64,000 bases of DNA. Origin: Cupriavidus basilensis. GTDB lineage: Bacteria > Pseudomonadota > Gammaproteobacteria > Burkholderiales > Burkholderiaceae. Location: NCBI RefSeq assembly GCF_000876015.1, contig NZ_BBQM01000027.1, forward strand, positions 1 through 64,000, written 5' to 3'. Below, one piece after another: positions 20,361 to 31,091 of the stretch. Every line of letters begins with the position of its first letter. Positions within the stretch are counted from its first letter, which is position 1. The notes beneath the pieces are model-generated. The model was not told the DNA's origin and searched no databases. It saw nothing but the letters and a program-made list of their open reading frames with translations. The translations under genes were made by a program, and so were the position numbers.

Positions 20361-21542
20361 ATGACAGAACTCCCCGGCCTGAACTTCCACCTCGGCGAAG
20401 ACATCGACATGCTGCGCGCGAGCGTGCGCGACTGGGCGCAGGCCGAGCTGGCCCCGCGCGCCGCCGAGATCGACCGCACCGACCAGTTCCCGATGGACGC
20501 CTGGAAGAAGATGGGCGACCTCGGCGTGCTCGGCATCACCGTGGCCGAGGAATACGGCGGCGCCAGCATGGGCTACCTCGCCCACATGGTGGCGATGGAG
20601 GAAATCAGCCGCGCCTCGGCCTCGGTCGGCCTGTCCTACGGCGCGCACTCCAACCTGTGCGTGAACCAGATCCACCGCAACGGCAGCGCCGCGCAGAAAG
20701 CGAAATACCTGCCCAAGCTGGTCTCGGGCGACTGGATCGGCGCGCTGGCCATGAGCGAGCCCAATGCCGGCTCCGACGTGGTCAGCATGAAGCTGCGCGC
20801 CGAGTTCAAGGGCGACCGCTACGTGCTCAACGGCACCAAGATGTGGATCACCAACGGCCCGGACTGCGACGTGCTGGTGGTCTACGCCAAGACCGAGCCG
20901 GACCTGGGCGCGCGCGGCATGACCGCGTTCATCGTCGAGAAGGGCATGAAGGGCTTCTCGGTGGCGCAGAAGCTGGACAAGCTCGGCATGCGCGGCTCGC
21001 ACACCGGCGAGCTGGTGTTCGAGGACGTGGAAGTGCCGGTGGAGAACATCCTCGGCGCCGAGAACGGCGGCGCGCGGGTGCTGATGAGCGGGCTGGACTA
21101 CGAACGCGCGGTGCTCTCGGGCGGGCCGGTCGGCATCATGCAGGCGTGCATGGACGTGGTCACGCCCTACATCCACGACCGCAGGCAGTTCGGCCAGAGC
21201 ATCGGCGAGTTCCAGCTGATCCAGGGCAAGGTGGCGGACATGTACACCACCCTGCAGGCCGCGCGCAGCTACCTGTACACGGTCGGCAAGAACCTCGACG
21301 CGCTGGGCCGCGAGCACGTGCGGCAGGTGCGCAAGGACTGCGCGGCGGTGATCCTGTACACGGCGGAGAGGGCCACGTGGATGGCGGGCGAGTCGGTGCA
21401 GATCCTGGGCGGCAACGGCTACATCAACGAATACCCGGTGGGCCGGCTGTGGCGCGACGCCAAGCTGTACGAGATCGGCGCGGGCACCTCGGAGATCCGC
21501 CGCATGCTGATCGGGCGCGAACTGTACGCCGAGACGATGTGA
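20361..21542 (+). CDS. ivd: isovaleryl-CoA dehydrogenase
   Basis: This 393-residue FAD enzyme oxidises isovaleryl-CoA to 3-methylcrotonyl-CoA in leucine catabolism, passing electrons to ETF. It has the acyl-CoA dehydrogenase order: N-terminal helices, a beta domain with [15 protein letters not shown] and [14 protein letters not shown], and C-terminal helices ending [17 protein letters not shown] Glu in [13 protein letters not shown] sits where isovaleryl-CoA dehydrogenases keep their catalytic base, while the usual Glu of other family members is replaced in YEIGAGTSE. That supports the specific call. AAGGAGA precedes the ATG. Confidence 0.93.
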   Translation: MTELPGLNFHLGEDIDMLRASVRDWAQAELAPRAAEIDRTDQFPMDAWKKMGDLGVLGITVAEEYGGASMGYLAHMVAMEEISRASASVGLSYGAHSNLCVNQIHRNGSAAQKAKYLPKLVSGDWIGALAMSEPNAGSDVVSMKLRAEFKGDRYVLNGTKMWITNGPDCDVLVVYAKTEPDLGARGMTAFIVEKGMKGFSVAQKLDKLGMRGSHTGELVFEDVEVPVENILGAENGGARVLMSGLDYERAVLSGGPVGIMQACMDVVTPYIHDRRQFGQSIGEFQLIQGKVADMYTTLQAARSYLYTVGKNLDALGREHVRQVRKDCAAVILYTAERATWMAGESVQILGGNGYINEYPVGRLWRDAKLYEIGAGTSEIRRMLIGRELYAETM

Positions 21543-21680
21543 CGCCAGCGTGACAAGCGGGCCGGCGGCCGGCCATCGCGCCAAACAGGCAGCGCCGGCC
21601 CCTCGAACCAATTTACAATCTCCGGAAACTCGCAGTCGTTGCCCGCAGTCGTCGCTTTTTCCTTGCCACCGGCCCGCGCC

Positions 21681-23489
21681 ATGTCCCACTTCCCCAAGCT
21701 GCTGTCCTCGCAGATCGCTTACGACGTGGCCCGCACCATGCTGGACGGGTTCGACAAGCACTATCGCCTGTTCCGCGAGGTCAGCCACGAAGCCAAGCGG
21801 CGCTTCGAGGCGGCGGACTGGCACGGCCTGCAGCAGCTCCAGCGCGACCGCATCGCCTTCTACAACGAGCGCGTGCGCGAGACCAGCGTGATCCTGGAGG
21901 ACGAATACGACGCCGAGCGCATCGAGGACGAGATCTGGCAGCAGATCAAGCTGCACTACATCGGCCTGCTGACCAACCATCACCAGCCCGAGCTGGCCGA
22001 GACCTTCTTCAACTCGGTGTGCACGCGCATCCTGCACCGCTCGTATTTCAACAACGACTTCATCTTCGTGCGCCCGGCCATCTCGACCGAGTACATCGAG
22101 AACGAGGAGTCGCCCACGCGGCCGACCTTCCGCGCCTACTACCCGGGCAGCCGCGCCGGCATGGCGGCCTGCTTCGAGCGCATCGTCCACAACTTCCAGC
22201 TCGATCTGCCGTTCGAGGACCTGCGGCGCGACATCGACTACGTGGTGCGCGCCGTCACCGAGTATTTCGGCGACTTCCGCATCGCGCCGAATTTCCAGGT
22301 CCACGTGCTGTCGTCGCTGTTCTTCCGCAACAAGTCGGCCTTCATCATCGGCCGCGTGGTGAACGCCGACCGCACCTACCCGCTGGCCATCCCGATCGTG
22401 CACGCGCCGGGCGGCAGGCTCATGCTCGACACGGTGCTGCTGAAGAAGGAACAGCTGCTGATCCTGTTCTCGTTCACGCACGCCTACTTCATGGTCGACA
22501 TGGAGATTCCCTCGGCCTACGTGACCTTCCTGCGCGACATCATGCCGCGCAAGCCGCGCGCCGAAATCTACACCTCGCTGGGTTTGCAGAAGCAGGGCAA
22601 GAACCTGTTCTACCGGGACTTCCTGCACCACCTGCAGCATTCGTCGGACAAGTTCATCAGCGCGCCCGGCATCAAGGGCCTGGTGATGCTGGTGTTCACG
22701 CTGCCGTCGTATCCCTACGTGTTCAAGGTCATCAGGGATTTCTACCCGGCGCCCAAGGAGACCACGCGCGAGCTGGTCAAGTCCAAGTACCAGCTCGTCA
22801 AGCAGCACGACCGTGTCGGGCGCATGGCCGACACGCTCGAATACTCCGACGTGGCCTTCCCGCTGTCGCGCTTCGACGACGCGCTGGTGCGCGAGCTGGA
22901 ACTGCACGCGCCGTCGATGATCGAATACCAGCGCGGCAAGGACGGCGGCGAGGAGATCGTGGTGCGCCACGTCTACATCGAGCGCCGCATGACGCCGCTC
23001 AACATCTGGCTGCAGGAAGGCTCGGACGCGCAGGTCGAGCACGGCATCGTCGAGTACGGCAACGCCATCAAGGAGCTGATCGCCGCCAACATCTTCCCCG
23101 GCGACATGCTGTACAAGAACTTCGGCGTCACGCGCCACGGCCGCGTGGTGTTCTACGACTACGACGAGATCGAATACCTGACCGACATCAACGTGCGCCG
23201 CGTGCCGCAGCCGCGCAACGAGGAGGAGGAGATGTCCGGCGAGCCCTGGTACAGCGTGGGCCGCCACGACATCTTCCCGGAGACCTACCGCACTTTCCTG
23301 CTGGGCGACGCGCGCGTGCGCGCGGCGTTCCTGCGCCACCACGAAGATTTCTTCGACCCCGCCATGTGGCAGGGCCACAAGGACCGGCTGCTGGCCGGAC
23401 ACATCCATGACTTTTATGCCTACGACGTCAAAGAGCGCTTCATCAACCGCTACGGCGAGCCCGCTGCCGCCGCGAGGAGGGCAGCATGA
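21681..23489 (+). CDS. aceK: isocitrate dehydrogenase kinase/phosphatase
   Basis: This 602-residue bifunctional enzyme phosphorylates and dephosphorylates isocitrate dehydrogenase, setting flux between the TCA cycle and glyoxylate shunt. The regulatory N-terminal half is followed by the kinase-like half with [18 protein letters not shown] (ATP-binding Lys) and [17 protein letters not shown] (catalytic/metal region). Length matches AceK. The start at 21681 gives [18 protein letters not shown]; the upstream ATG at 21639 adds an unlikely tail. It overlaps the carbonic anhydrase gene by four bases. Confidence 0.95.
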   Translation: MSHFPKLLSSQIAYDVARTMLDGFDKHYRLFREVSHEAKRRFEAADWHGLQQLQRDRIAFYNERVRETSVILEDEYDAERIEDEIWQQIKLHYIGLLTNHHQPELAETFFNSVCTRILHRSYFNNDFIFVRPAISTEYIENEESPTRPTFRAYYPGSRAGMAACFERIVHNFQLDLPFEDLRRDIDYVVRAVTEYFGDFRIAPNFQVHVLSSLFFRNKSAFIIGRVVNADRTYPLAIPIVHAPGGRLMLDTVLLKKEQLLILFSFTHAYFMVDMEIPSAYVTFLRDIMPRKPRAEIYTSLGLQKQGKNLFYRDFLHHLQHSSDKFISAPGIKGLVMLVFTLPSYPYVFKVIRDFYPAPKETTRELVKSKYQLVKQHDRVGRMADTLEYSDVAFPLSRFDDALVRELELHAPSMIEYQRGKDGGEEIVVRHVYIERRMTPLNIWLQEGSDAQVEHGIVEYGNAIKELIAANIFPGDMLYKNFGVTRHGRVVFYDYDEIEYLTDINVRRVPQPRNEEEEMSGEPWYSVGRHDIFPETYRTFLLGDARVRAAFLRHHEDFFDPAMWQGHKDRLLAGHIHDFYAYDVKERFINRYGEPAAAARRAA

Positions 23490-24157
23490 GTGACGCCATC
23501 GATCAACTGTTCCGCAACAACCGCGAGTGGGTCGACCGCGTCAACGCGGAAGACCCCGGCTTCTTCATGCGCCTGGCCAACCAGCAGGCGCCCGAATACC
23601 TGTGGATCGGCTGCTCCGATTCGCGCGTGCCGGCCAACCAGATCCTCGGGCTGGCGCCCGGCGAGGTGTTCGTCCACCGCAACATCGCCAACGTGATCGT
23701 GCACAGCGACCTTAACGCGCTGTCGGTGATCCAGTTCGCGGTGGAGGTGCTCAAGGTGCGCCACATCACCGTGGTGGGCCACTACGGCTGCAGCGGCGTG
23801 AAGGTCGCGCTGATGCGCGAGCGCGTCGGCCTTGCCGACAACTGGCTGCGCCACGTGCGCGACGTGGCCGACAAGCACGGCGCCTACCTGGGCACCGTGA
23901 CGCGCGAGGAAGACGCCCACACGCGGCTGTGCGAGCTCAACGTGATCGAGCAGGTCAACAACGTGTGCCAGACCACCGTGCTGCAGGACGCCTGGAGCCG
24001 CGGCCAGGAAGTGACCGTGCACGGCTGGGTCTACGGCGTGTCCGACGGCCTGCTGCGCGACCTCGGCATGGCCGCCAGTAGCAACGACGAGCTGCACCTG
24101 CAGCTCGAGGCGGCGTACCGCCAGTTCGGCGATCCGCCGCAGGCGTCGATCCGCTGA
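23486..24157 (+). CDS. can: beta-class carbonic anhydrase
   Basis: This 223-residue beta-carbonic anhydrase interconverts CO2 and bicarbonate. Zinc ligands and the dyad are visible: Cys43-x-Asp45-x-Arg47 in [11 protein letters not shown], and His and Cys in [11 protein letters not shown]. No signal peptide, so cytoplasmic. Its ATG overlaps the aceK stop (ATGA), so translation is coupled. The acyl-CoA/TCA context suggests supply of bicarbonate for carboxylases, an inference. Confidence 0.95.
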   Translation: MSDAIDQLFRNNREWVDRVNAEDPGFFMRLANQQAPEYLWIGCSDSRVPANQILGLAPGEVFVHRNIANVIVHSDLNALSVIQFAVEVLKVRHITVVGHYGCSGVKVALMRERVGLADNWLRHVRDVADKHGAYLGTVTREEDAHTRLCELNVIEQVNNVCQTTVLQDAWSRGQEVTVHGWVYGVSDGLLRDLGMAASSNDELHLQLEAAYRQFGDPPQASIR

Positions 24158-24242
24158 CGCGCGCGGCGCGGCAGCGGCGCATTCACGGCAGGGCGGTTCG
24201 CGCCGCCCGCCATTGCAACCCACACATCAACGGAGACATACC

Positions 24243-25439
24243 ATGCAAGATCCCGTCGTCATCGTATCCGCGGCCCGCACGCCGATGGCCGCCTTCCAGG
24301 GCGAGTTCGCCGCGCTGACCGCGCCGCAGCTCGGCGCCGCCGCCATCCGCGCCGCGGTGGAGCGCGCCGGCCTCAAGCCGGAGCAGGTCGAGGAAGTGGT
24401 GTTCGGCTGCGTGCTGCCGGCCGGCCTCGGCCAGGCGCCCGCGCGCCAGGCCGCGCTCGGCGCCGGCCTGCCGATGGGCACCGGCTGCACCACCGTCAAC
24501 AAGATGTGCGGCTCCGGCATGCGCGCGGCCATGACCGTGCACGACGCGCTGCTGGCCGGCGCGTTCGAGGTCGCGGTGGCGGGCGGCATGGAAAGCATGA
24601 CCAACGCGCCCTATCTCGTGCCCAAGGGCCGCGGCGGCTACCGCATCGGCCACGGCATGATCTTCGACCACATGATGCTCGACGGCCTCGAGGACGCCTA
24701 TATCCGCGACGAAAAGGGCGGCGGCCGCTCGATGGGCACCTTCGGCGAGGACTGCGCGTCGAAGTACGGCTTCACGCGCGCCGCGCAGGACGAGTTCGCG
24801 ATGGAAAGCGTGCGGCGCGCGCAGCAGGCCACCGAGCGCGGCGACTTCCGCTGGGAGATCGCCGCGGTGACGGTGCCCGGGCGCGGCGGCGACACCGTCA
24901 TCGACACCGACGAAGGCCCGCGCCGCATCAAGCTCGACAAGATCCCCTCGCTCAGGCCCGCGTTCGCCAAGGACGGCACCATCACCGCCGCCTCGTCGTC
25001 GTCGATCAACGACGGCGCCGCCGCGCTGGTGATGATGCGCGAGTCCACCGCGAAGCGCCTCGGCCTGCAGCCGGTGGCCCGCCTGCTCGGCCACACCACG
25101 CACGCGCAGGAGCCGGGCTGGTTCACCACCGCGCCGGTGGAGGCCATCGGCAAGCTCTACCGCAAGCTCGGCTGGACCACCGACAGCGTCGACCTGTTCG
25201 AGATCAACGAAGCGTTCGCGGTGGTGCCGATGGCCGCCATGCACGATCTCAAGATCCCGCACGCCAAGGTCAACATCCACGGCGGCGCCTGCGCGCTGGG
25301 CCACCCGATCGGCGCCTCGGGCGCGCGCATCATGGCCACGCTGATCGGCGCGCTGCGCAAGACCGGCGGCAAGCGCGGCGTGGCCAGCCTGTGCATCGGC
25401 GGCGGCGAGGCCACCGCCGTGGGGCTGGAAATCATCTGA
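24243..25439 (+). CDS. acetyl-CoA C-acyltransferase (thiolase)
   Basis: This 398-residue thiolase has nucleophile Cys at about residue 89 (NKMCGSGMRA), the NEAFAVVP motif, the catalytic His in ALGHPIGASGAR and the second Cys in LCIGGGEATA. It makes or cleaves acetoacetyl-CoA or longer 3-ketoacyl-CoA. In this cluster it would finish leucine or fatty-acid breakdown by splitting acetoacetyl-CoA. The start at 24243 (MQDPVVIVSAA) is preferred to the ATG at 24213 because the family begins there. Confidence 0.92.
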   Translation: MQDPVVIVSAARTPMAAFQGEFAALTAPQLGAAAIRAAVERAGLKPEQVEEVVFGCVLPAGLGQAPARQAALGAGLPMGTGCTTVNKMCGSGMRAAMTVHDALLAGAFEVAVAGGMESMTNAPYLVPKGRGGYRIGHGMIFDHMMLDGLEDAYIRDEKGGGRSMGTFGEDCASKYGFTRAAQDEFAMESVRRAQQATERGDFRWEIAAVTVPGRGGDTVIDTDEGPRRIKLDKIPSLRPAFAKDGTITAASSSSINDGAAALVMMRESTAKRLGLQPVARLLGHTTHAQEPGWFTTAPVEAIGKLYRKLGWTTDSVDLFEINEAFAVVPMAAMHDLKIPHAKVNIHGGACALGHPIGASGARIMATLIGALRKTGGKRGVASLCIGGGEATAVGLEII

Positions 25440-25522
25440 CCACCCGGGGCATCCGGCGCGCGCCGCCCGGCGGCGCGCGGCCGCGGCCCCGCAATCCATC
25501 GACCAGAAACAAGGAGTCCGTC

Positions 25523-26203
25523 TTGCCTACCGCTCTCATCCTCGGTGCCTCGCGCGGCATCGGCCTCGAATTCGTGCGCCAGTACCGCGCCGACGGCTGG
25601 CGCGTGCTGGCCGTGGCGCGCAGTGACGAAGGCATCGCCGCCATCGAGGCGCTCGGCGCCGAGGCGCTGCGCGCCGACCTGACCGACGCCGGGCAGGTCG
25701 CCGGGCTGGGCTGGAAGCTCGATGGCGAATCGTTCGACGTGGCGGTCTACAACGCCGGCGTGATCGGCCCGCGCACCGAAGGCGCGCAGCCGGTCTCGCG
25801 CCAGGACTTCGACGCCGTGATGCACGTCAACGTGCTCGGCCCGATGATGGCGCTGCCGCTGCTGCTGCCGATGGTGGAAACCGGCCGCGGCGGCCAGGGC
25901 GGCGTGCTGGCGGTGCTGGCCTCGCGCATGGGCAGCATCGGCGCGATGGACAGCAACCGCAGCTGGCTCTACCGCGTCAGCAAGGCCGCCGCCAACGCCG
26001 CGCTCAAGGCCGCCTCGCTCGACGCGCGCCACGCCACCTGCCTGGCCTTCCACCCGGGCTGGGTGCAGACCGACATGGGCGGCAAGGAAGCCGACATCAC
26101 GCCGCAGCAGAGCGTGGCCGGCATGCGCCGCGTGATGGCCGGCGCCACGCGGCACGACAACGGCGGCTTCCGCAACTACGACGGCGCGGTGATTCCGTGG
26201 TGA
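25523..26203 (+). CDS. SDR-family oxidoreductase, TTG start
   Basis: This 226-residue short-chain dehydrogenase has ILGASRGIGLEFVRQY as the cofactor motif, AVYNAGVI, a catalytic Ser in ASRMGSIG and YRVSK. It resembles the C-factor/csgA-like subgroup. The start is a TTG at 25523, since AAGGAG sits 6 bases before it and no ATG or GTG lies near; residue 2 is then Pro. It is in a run of acyl-CoA genes, 83 bases after the thiolase. The substrate is unknown. Confidence 0.87.
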   Translation: MPTALILGASRGIGLEFVRQYRADGWRVLAVARSDEGIAAIEALGAEALRADLTDAGQVAGLGWKLDGESFDVAVYNAGVIGPRTEGAQPVSRQDFDAVMHVNVLGPMMALPLLLPMVETGRGGQGGVLAVLASRMGSIGAMDSNRSWLYRVSKAAANAALKAASLDARHATCLAFHPGWVQTDMGGKEADITPQQSVAGMRRVMAGATRHDNGGFRNYDGAVIPW

Positions 26204-26269
26204 GCCGGGCCGGCGCCGCGCGGCGCCGGCCGCGCGGAAAAACAGAACAGAGATAGAGACAGGGACGAC

Positions 26270-27400
26270 ATGCTGCTCACACCCGAACAGGAAATGATCC
26301 GCGACGCCGTGCGCCAGTTCGCGCAACGGGAGATCGCGCCGCACGCCGCCGCGTGGGACCGCGACAAGACCTTCCCCAAGGCCGTGCACCGCGAGCTGGC
26401 CGCGCTCGGCGCCTACGGCGTGGCGGTGCCGGAGCAGTACGGCGGCGCCGGGCTGGACTATCTCTCGCTGGCGCTGATCCTCGAGGAGATCGCCGCCGGC
26501 GACGGCGGCACCTCCACCGTCATCAGCGTCAACAACTGCCCCGTGTGCAGCATGCTGATGGCGTTCGCCAGCGAGGCGCAGAAGCGGCAGTGGCTGGTGC
26601 CGCTGGCGCGCGGCGAGATGCTCGGCGCGTTCTGCCTGACCGAGCCGCACGTCGGCTCGGACGCGGCCGCGCTGCGCACCAGCGCCGTGCGCGACGGCGA
26701 CCACTACGTGCTCAACGGCGTCAAGCAGTTCATCACCAGCGGCCAGAACGCCGACGTGGCCATCGTGCTGGCCGTGACCGACAAGGCCGCCGGCAAGCGC
26801 GGCATCAGCGCCTTCCTGGTGCCGACCGCCACGCCCGGCTACGTGGTCGCGCGCATCGAGGACAAGCTCGGCCAGCATTCGTCCGACACCGCCCAGATCG
26901 TGTTCGAGGACTGCCGCGTGCCGGCCGCCAACCTGCTCGGCGACGAAGGCGCCGGCTACAAGATGGCGCTGTCGGGGCTGGAAGGCGGGCGCATCGGCAT
27001 CGCCTCGCAGAGCATCGGCATGGCGCGCGCGGCCTTCGAGGCGGCGCTGGCCTACGCCAGGGAGCGCGAGAGCTTCGGCCAGCCGCTGTTCGCGCACCAG
27101 GCGGTGCAGTTCCGCCTGGCCGAGATGGCCACCAAGATCGAGGTGGCGCGCCAGATGGTGTGGCACGCGGCCTCGCTGCGGGACGCCGGGCGCCCGTGCC
27201 TGAAGGAGGCCGCGATGGCCAAGCTCTACGCCAGCGAGATGGCCGAGGCGGTCTGTTCGGCCGCCATCCAGGTATTCGGCGGCTACGGCTACGTCAGCGA
27301 TTTCCCGGTCGAGCGCATCTACCGCGACGTGCGCGTCTGCCAGATCTACGAGGGCACCAGCGACATCCAGAAGATCCTGATCGCGCGCGCGTTATCCTGA
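26270..27400 (+). CDS. acyl-CoA dehydrogenase
   Basis: This 376-residue FAD acyl-CoA dehydrogenase has the domain order N-helical, beta barrel ([15 protein letters not shown]), C-helical. The catalytic Glu is in the usual place, [14 protein letters not shown], unlike the isovaleryl enzyme upstream, so it belongs to the short- or branched-chain acyl-CoA group. The exact chain length cannot be read from sequence. Its place after thiolase and SDR suggests a shared catabolic operon. Confidence 0.9.
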   Translation: MLLTPEQEMIRDAVRQFAQREIAPHAAAWDRDKTFPKAVHRELAALGAYGVAVPEQYGGAGLDYLSLALILEEIAAGDGGTSTVISVNNCPVCSMLMAFASEAQKRQWLVPLARGEMLGAFCLTEPHVGSDAAALRTSAVRDGDHYVLNGVKQFITSGQNADVAIVLAVTDKAAGKRGISAFLVPTATPGYVVARIEDKLGQHSSDTAQIVFEDCRVPAANLLGDEGAGYKMALSGLEGGRIGIASQSIGMARAAFEAALAYARERESFGQPLFAHQAVQFRLAEMATKIEVARQMVWHAASLRDAGRPCLKEAAMAKLYASEMAEAVCSAAIQVFGGYGYVSDFPVERIYRDVRVCQIYEGTSDIQKILIARALS

Positions 27401-27505
27401 CGACTGCCGCGCGCCAAGCCGGCGCGGCAGCACGGCACCGAACCCAGTGCAGCACCAACCCAACGCAGCATCGAACCCGGCCAGACCCCAGGAGTCCCCC
27501 ACGCC

Positions 27506-28183
27506 ATGACCGCCCCCATCGATTTCTACTTCGATTTCTCCTCGCCCTACGGCTACTTCGCCAGCACCCGCATCGACGAGCTGGCGCAGAAATACGGCCG
27601 CTTCGTGGCCTGGCATCCGATCCTGCTCGGGGTGGTGTTCAAGACCACCGGCAGCGCGCCGCTGCCGCACGTGCCGCTCAAGGGCGACTACTGCTGGCTC
27701 GATTTCGAGCGTACCGCGGCCTTCCACCACATCGAGTACAAGCGCCCCACGCATTTCCCGCTGCCCACCACGCAGGCCGCGCGCGCCATGCTGTGGCTGC
27801 AGAACCATCACGGCGCGGACATCGCCTCGGCCTTCGCCAAGTCGGTCTACCATGCGCTGTTCGTCGACGACGTCAACATCGCCGAGCCGGCCGAGCTGGT
27901 GAAGCTGGCCGAGCCGCTCGGCATCGACGCGCACGCGATGGACGCCGGCGCCAGCAGCTTCCAGATCAAGGACCAGCTCAAGGCGGAGATCGAGGTGGCG
28001 ATGGCCAAGGGCGTGTTCGGCTCGCCCTTCGTCATCATCGACGGCGAGCCGTTCTGGGGCTTCGACCGCTTCGAGCAGATCGAGGCCCATCTCAAGAGCC
28101 GCCGCCAGACCGAACTGCGCGCGGTGGCCGGCGGCGGCACAACCAGCAACACAGACAGCAGCAAGGAAAAGAAACCCGCATGA
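27506..28183 (+). CDS. DsbA-family 2-hydroxychromene-2-carboxylate isomerase-like protein
   Basis: This 225-residue thioredoxin-fold (kappa-GST/DsbA-like) protein starts IDFYFDFSSPYGYFAS, with SSPYGY in place of a CxxC motif, and ends with PFVIIDGEPFWGFDRFEQ. This is the pattern of 2-hydroxychromene-2-carboxylate isomerases, which use glutathione in naphthalene-type pathways. No aromatic pathway genes are nearby, so the true substrate is open. The stop overlaps the next ATG (ATGA). A second, divergent member of the family is at 37924. Confidence 0.85.
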   Translation: MTAPIDFYFDFSSPYGYFASTRIDELAQKYGRFVAWHPILLGVVFKTTGSAPLPHVPLKGDYCWLDFERTAAFHHIEYKRPTHFPLPTTQAARAMLWLQNHHGADIASAFAKSVYHALFVDDVNIAEPAELVKLAEPLGIDAHAMDAGASSFQIKDQLKAEIEVAMAKGVFGSPFVIIDGEPFWGFDRFEQIEAHLKSRRQTELRAVAGGGTTSNTDSSKEKKPA

Positions 28184-28869
28184 ATGCCAGTATCCGGCCG
28201 GTCCGCCATCCCCGTTTCGATTGCGTGATCTTCGACTGCGACGGGGTGCTCGTCGACAGCGAGCCCATCGTCAACCGCGTGCTCAACGAGATGCTCAACG
28301 AGCTCGGCATCCGCATCTCGCTGGAGGAATCCACCGAGTGGTTCCTCGGCCGCGCGGTGCGCGAGGAGCTCGCCAACATCGAGCGCAGGCGCGGCGCGCC
28401 GCTGCCGGAGAACTGGCTGTCGCACTGGTTCGCGCGCCGCAACGCGGTGCTGGAGGCCGAAGTGCAGGCCGTGCCGCACGTGCGCGAGGCGGTCGCCGCC
28501 ATTGCCGCCACCGGCCTGCCGGTGTGCGTGGCCTCCGGCGCGGACCGCATCAAGGTCAAGCTGCAGCTGACCCGCACCGGGCTGGTGGAGCTGTTCCGGC
28601 AGGACGAGCGCGAGCACATCTTCTCGGCCACCGAGGTCGCGCGCAGCAAGCCCGCGCCCGACGTGTACCTGCTGGCCGCGCGCACCATGAACGTGGCGCC
28701 GGCGCGCTGCGCGGTGATCGAGGACAGCCCGGCCGGCATCACCGCCGGCGTGGCGGCCGGCATGACGGTGTTCGGCTATGCCGCGCGCAACGCTGCCGCC
28801 ACGCTGCTGGCGGCCGGCGCGGGCAGCACCTTCGCCGACATGCGCGAGCTGCCGGAGCGGATCGGATGA
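28180..28869 (+). CDS. HAD-family phosphatase (beta-PGM-like)
   Basis: This 229-residue haloacid dehalogenase-superfamily hydrolase has motif I DCDGVLVDSE, motif II VCVASGADR, a Lys in RSKPAPDVY and motif IV IEDSPAGI. The cap insertion after motif I places it with beta-phosphoglucomutase or phosphoglycolate-phosphatase-like proteins. The substrate is unknown. It overlaps the genes on both sides by four bases, forming a tight three-gene unit. Confidence 0.88.
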   Translation: MNASIRPVRHPRFDCVIFDCDGVLVDSEPIVNRVLNEMLNELGIRISLEESTEWFLGRAVREELANIERRRGAPLPENWLSHWFARRNAVLEAEVQAVPHVREAVAAIAATGLPVCVASGADRIKVKLQLTRTGLVELFRQDEREHIFSATEVARSKPAPDVYLLAARTMNVAPARCAVIEDSPAGITAGVAAGMTVFGYAARNAAATLLAAGAGSTFADMRELPERIG

Positions 28870-29294
28870 AAGATGCGCGCAAGCCTGGCGCGGGCGCCGC
28901 GGCCTGCCCGTGCGGCGGTGGCGAGTACGCCGCCTGCTGCGGGCGCTTCCACCGCGGCGAGGCGCTGCCGGCCAATGCCGAGCAACTGATGCGCTCGCGT
29001 TATTGCGCCTACGTGATGGGCGACGTGGCGTGGCTGCGCCAGACCTGGCATCCGTCGACCTGCCCGCCCGATCTCGCGCCCGATACCGCCACGCGCTGGC
29101 TCGGGCTGGCGATCAAGGCGCACGCGCAGCAGGACGAGACCCACGCGCAGGTGGAGTTCGTCGCGCGCTACAAGGTCGGCGGGCGCGCGTGGCGGCTGCA
29201 CGAGCGCAGCCGCTTCGTGCGCGAGCCGCGCGCCGCCGGCGAGGCGCCGCGCTGGCTTTATGTGGATGGCGACATGCTGGGGGAGGCGCCATGA
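28866..29294 (+). CDS. YchJ-family protein with SEC-C motif
   Basis: This 142-residue YchJ-like protein opens with a SEC-C-type zinc motif (CPCGGGEYAACCGRFH), followed by an NTF2-like domain (AEQLMRSRYCAYVMGD and the end strands RWLYVDGDM). The function of YchJ proteins is unknown; the SEC-C motif binds zinc in SecA. It is translationally coupled to the HAD gene upstream (ATGA overlap) and ends this operon. Confidence 0.9.
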   Translation: MKDARKPGAGAAACPCGGGEYAACCGRFHRGEALPANAEQLMRSRYCAYVMGDVAWLRQTWHPSTCPPDLAPDTATRWLGLAIKAHAQQDETHAQVEFVARYKVGGRAWRLHERSRFVREPRAAGEAPRWLYVDGDMLGEAP

Positions 29295-29606
29295 CGCCGG
29301 GGGGCGCGGCGGCGCGCCTTTTCCGGGAGCCGGGGCCGCCGTCCGGCCCGCCATCCTGAGCGCGCCGCGGCGCATCGGCCACATCCGCTGCGCGGATCGG
29401 CGCATGCTGGCGGCACGATGCCGGACGCTTGCCGGCTTCTTCGCGGTTTGTCGCTCAACATGCCGCTAACGTGTAAAACCGGGCCTGTTTGCCAAGGGGC
29501 AGGGGAGCTCCCTACCATGACTCTCCCCAACGCGCACGCGAGTGCCGCCGCGCCGGCGCCCGCCGGCCCGGCCGGCACGGTGCGCGGTCAACAAAGGAGG
29601 GTTTCC
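29295..29606. other. intergenic region before bioA
   Basis: This 312-base gap holds the presumed promoter of the biotin operon. It has an alternative in-frame bioA ATG at 29517 and a strong AAAGGAGG at 29593-29600. No clear promoter hexamers, biotin-repressor dyad or terminator were recognised. The stretch gtgtaaaacc at about 29471-29480 resembles only half of a BirA box. Confidence 0.4.
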
Positions 29607-31091
29607 TTGGACAACCAGTCCCAATCCCCGCGCGCGGCGCTAGCCGCGCCGTCGCTCGGCGAACGCAGCCTGCGCGCGGTGTGGCATCCCTGCACGCCGC
29701 TGCGGCCCGACGCCGGCGAGCTGCCGCTGGCCATCGCCCGCGGCGAGGGGCCGTGGCTCCACGGCGAGGACGGCCAGCGCTATTTCGACGCCACCAGCTC
29801 GTGGTGGGTCAACCTGTTCGGCCACGCCAACGCCGACATCAACGCCGCGCTGCGCGCGCAGCTCGACACGCTCGAGCACGTCATGCTGGCCGGCTGCACG
29901 CACGCGCCGGCGGTGGAGCTGGCCGAGCGCCTGTCGGCGCTGACCGGCGGCGCGCTGGGCCACGTGTTCTATGCCAGCGACGGCGCCTCGGCGGTCGAGA
30001 TCGCGCTCAAGATGAGCTTCCACTACTGGCGCAACACCGGGCTGCCGGGCAAGCGCGAGTTCGTCTGCCTGCGCCACGGCTACCACGGCGAGACCGTGGG
30101 CGCGCTGGCGGTGACCGACGTGGCGATCTTCCGCGACGCCTACGACCCGATGCTGATGCAGTCGCACGTGGTGATGTCGCCCGACGCGCGCCAGGCCGCG
30201 CCCGGCGAGAGCGCGGCACAGGTGGCGCAGCGCGCGCTCGCCGAGCTGGAGGCGCTGCTGCAGGCGCGCGGCGGCCAGATCGCGGCGCTGATCGTCGAGC
30301 CGCTGGTGCAGTGCGCGGCCGGCATGGCGATGCACGACCCGCTCTACCTGGCCGGCGTGCGCGCGCTGTGCGACCGCTACCGCGTGCACCTGATCGCCGA
30401 CGAGATCGCGGTCGGCTGCGGGCGCACCGGCACCTTCTTCGCCTGGGAGCAGTCGCGCGGCGAGCCCGCCGCGGATGGCCCGCTGCCGGCGCACCTGTGG
30501 CCCGATTTCCTGTGCCTGTCCAAGGGCATCAGCGGCGGCTATCTGCCGCTCTCGCTGGTGATGTCGCGCAGCGCGCTGCAGCACGCCTTCGTCACCGCGG
30601 CGCACGACCCCGACCGCGCCCGCAGCTTCCTGCATTCGCATTCCTACACCGGCAACCCGCTCGCCTGCCGCGCCGCGCTCGCCACGCTCGACCTGTTCGC
30701 GCGGGACGGCGTGGTGGCGCGCAACCGCGAGCGCGCGCAGTGGCTGGCGCGCGCCATGTCCGCGCTGGCCGCCGACGCGCGGCTGGAGCACGTGCGCCAG
30801 CGCGGCCTGATCTGGGCCGCCGACGTGCGCGAAGCCTGCGTGCCGGGTGGCGCCGGCGACTTCGCCGCGCGCTTCCACCACGCCGCGCGCGCGCACGGCG
30901 TGCTGATCCGCCCGATCGGCCGCACGCTCTACGTCATGCCGCCCTACGTGTTCGACGCGGACATGGCGCAATGGCTGGCGGACCGGCTGCACGCCACGCT
31001 CGACACGGTACTGTCCGGACCGGCCGCCGCGCCGGCAGACGTACCAGCCGCCGCGCCGGCGCAACCCACGGAGACGCACGATGTTGCTTGA
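29607..31091 (+). CDS. bioA: adenosylmethionine-8-amino-7-oxononanoate aminotransferase, TTG start
   Basis: This PLP aminotransferase converts KAPA to DAPA with AdoMet as amino donor. It shows [29 protein letters not shown], the Asp of [14 protein letters not shown], the PLP-lysine in [12 protein letters not shown] and [12 protein letters not shown]. The proposed start is the TTG at 29607, with AAAGGAGG 6 bases upstream, giving 494 residues. An in-frame ATG at 29517 would add 30 low-complexity residues and has a weaker AGGGGAG site, so the start is not settled. The C-terminal tail after [13 protein letters not shown] is an Ala/Pro-rich extension. It overlaps bioF by 11 bases. Confidence 0.93.
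   Translation: MDNQSQSPRAALAAPSLGERSLRAVWHPCTPLRPDAGELPLAIARGEGPWLHGEDGQRYFDATSSWWVNLFGHANADINAALRAQLDTLEHVMLAGCTHAPAVELAERLSALTGGALGHVFYASDGASAVEIALKMSFHYWRNTGLPGKREFVCLRHGYHGETVGALAVTDVAIFRDAYDPMLMQSHVVMSPDARQAAPGESAAQVAQRALAELEALLQARGGQIAALIVEPLVQCAAGMAMHDPLYLAGVRALCDRYRVHLIADEIAVGCGRTGTFFAWEQSRGEPAADGPLPAHLWPDFLCLSKGISGGYLPLSLVMSRSALQHAFVTAAHDPDRARSFLHSHSYTGNPLACRAALATLDLFARDGVVARNRERAQWLARAMSALAADARLEHVRQRGLIWAADVREACVPGGAGDFAARFHHAARAHGVLIRPIGRTLYVMPPYVFDADMAQWLADRLHATLDTVLSGPAAAPADVPAAAPAQPTETHDVA

Noticed and set aside
20334-23408. 1,024-codon frame antisense to ivd and aceK
   Set aside because: Shadow of two well-identified genes with no domain of its own.
29461-29510. BirA-type operator before bioA
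   Set aside because: gtgtaaaacc resembles one half-site only and has no inverted partner at the expected spacing.
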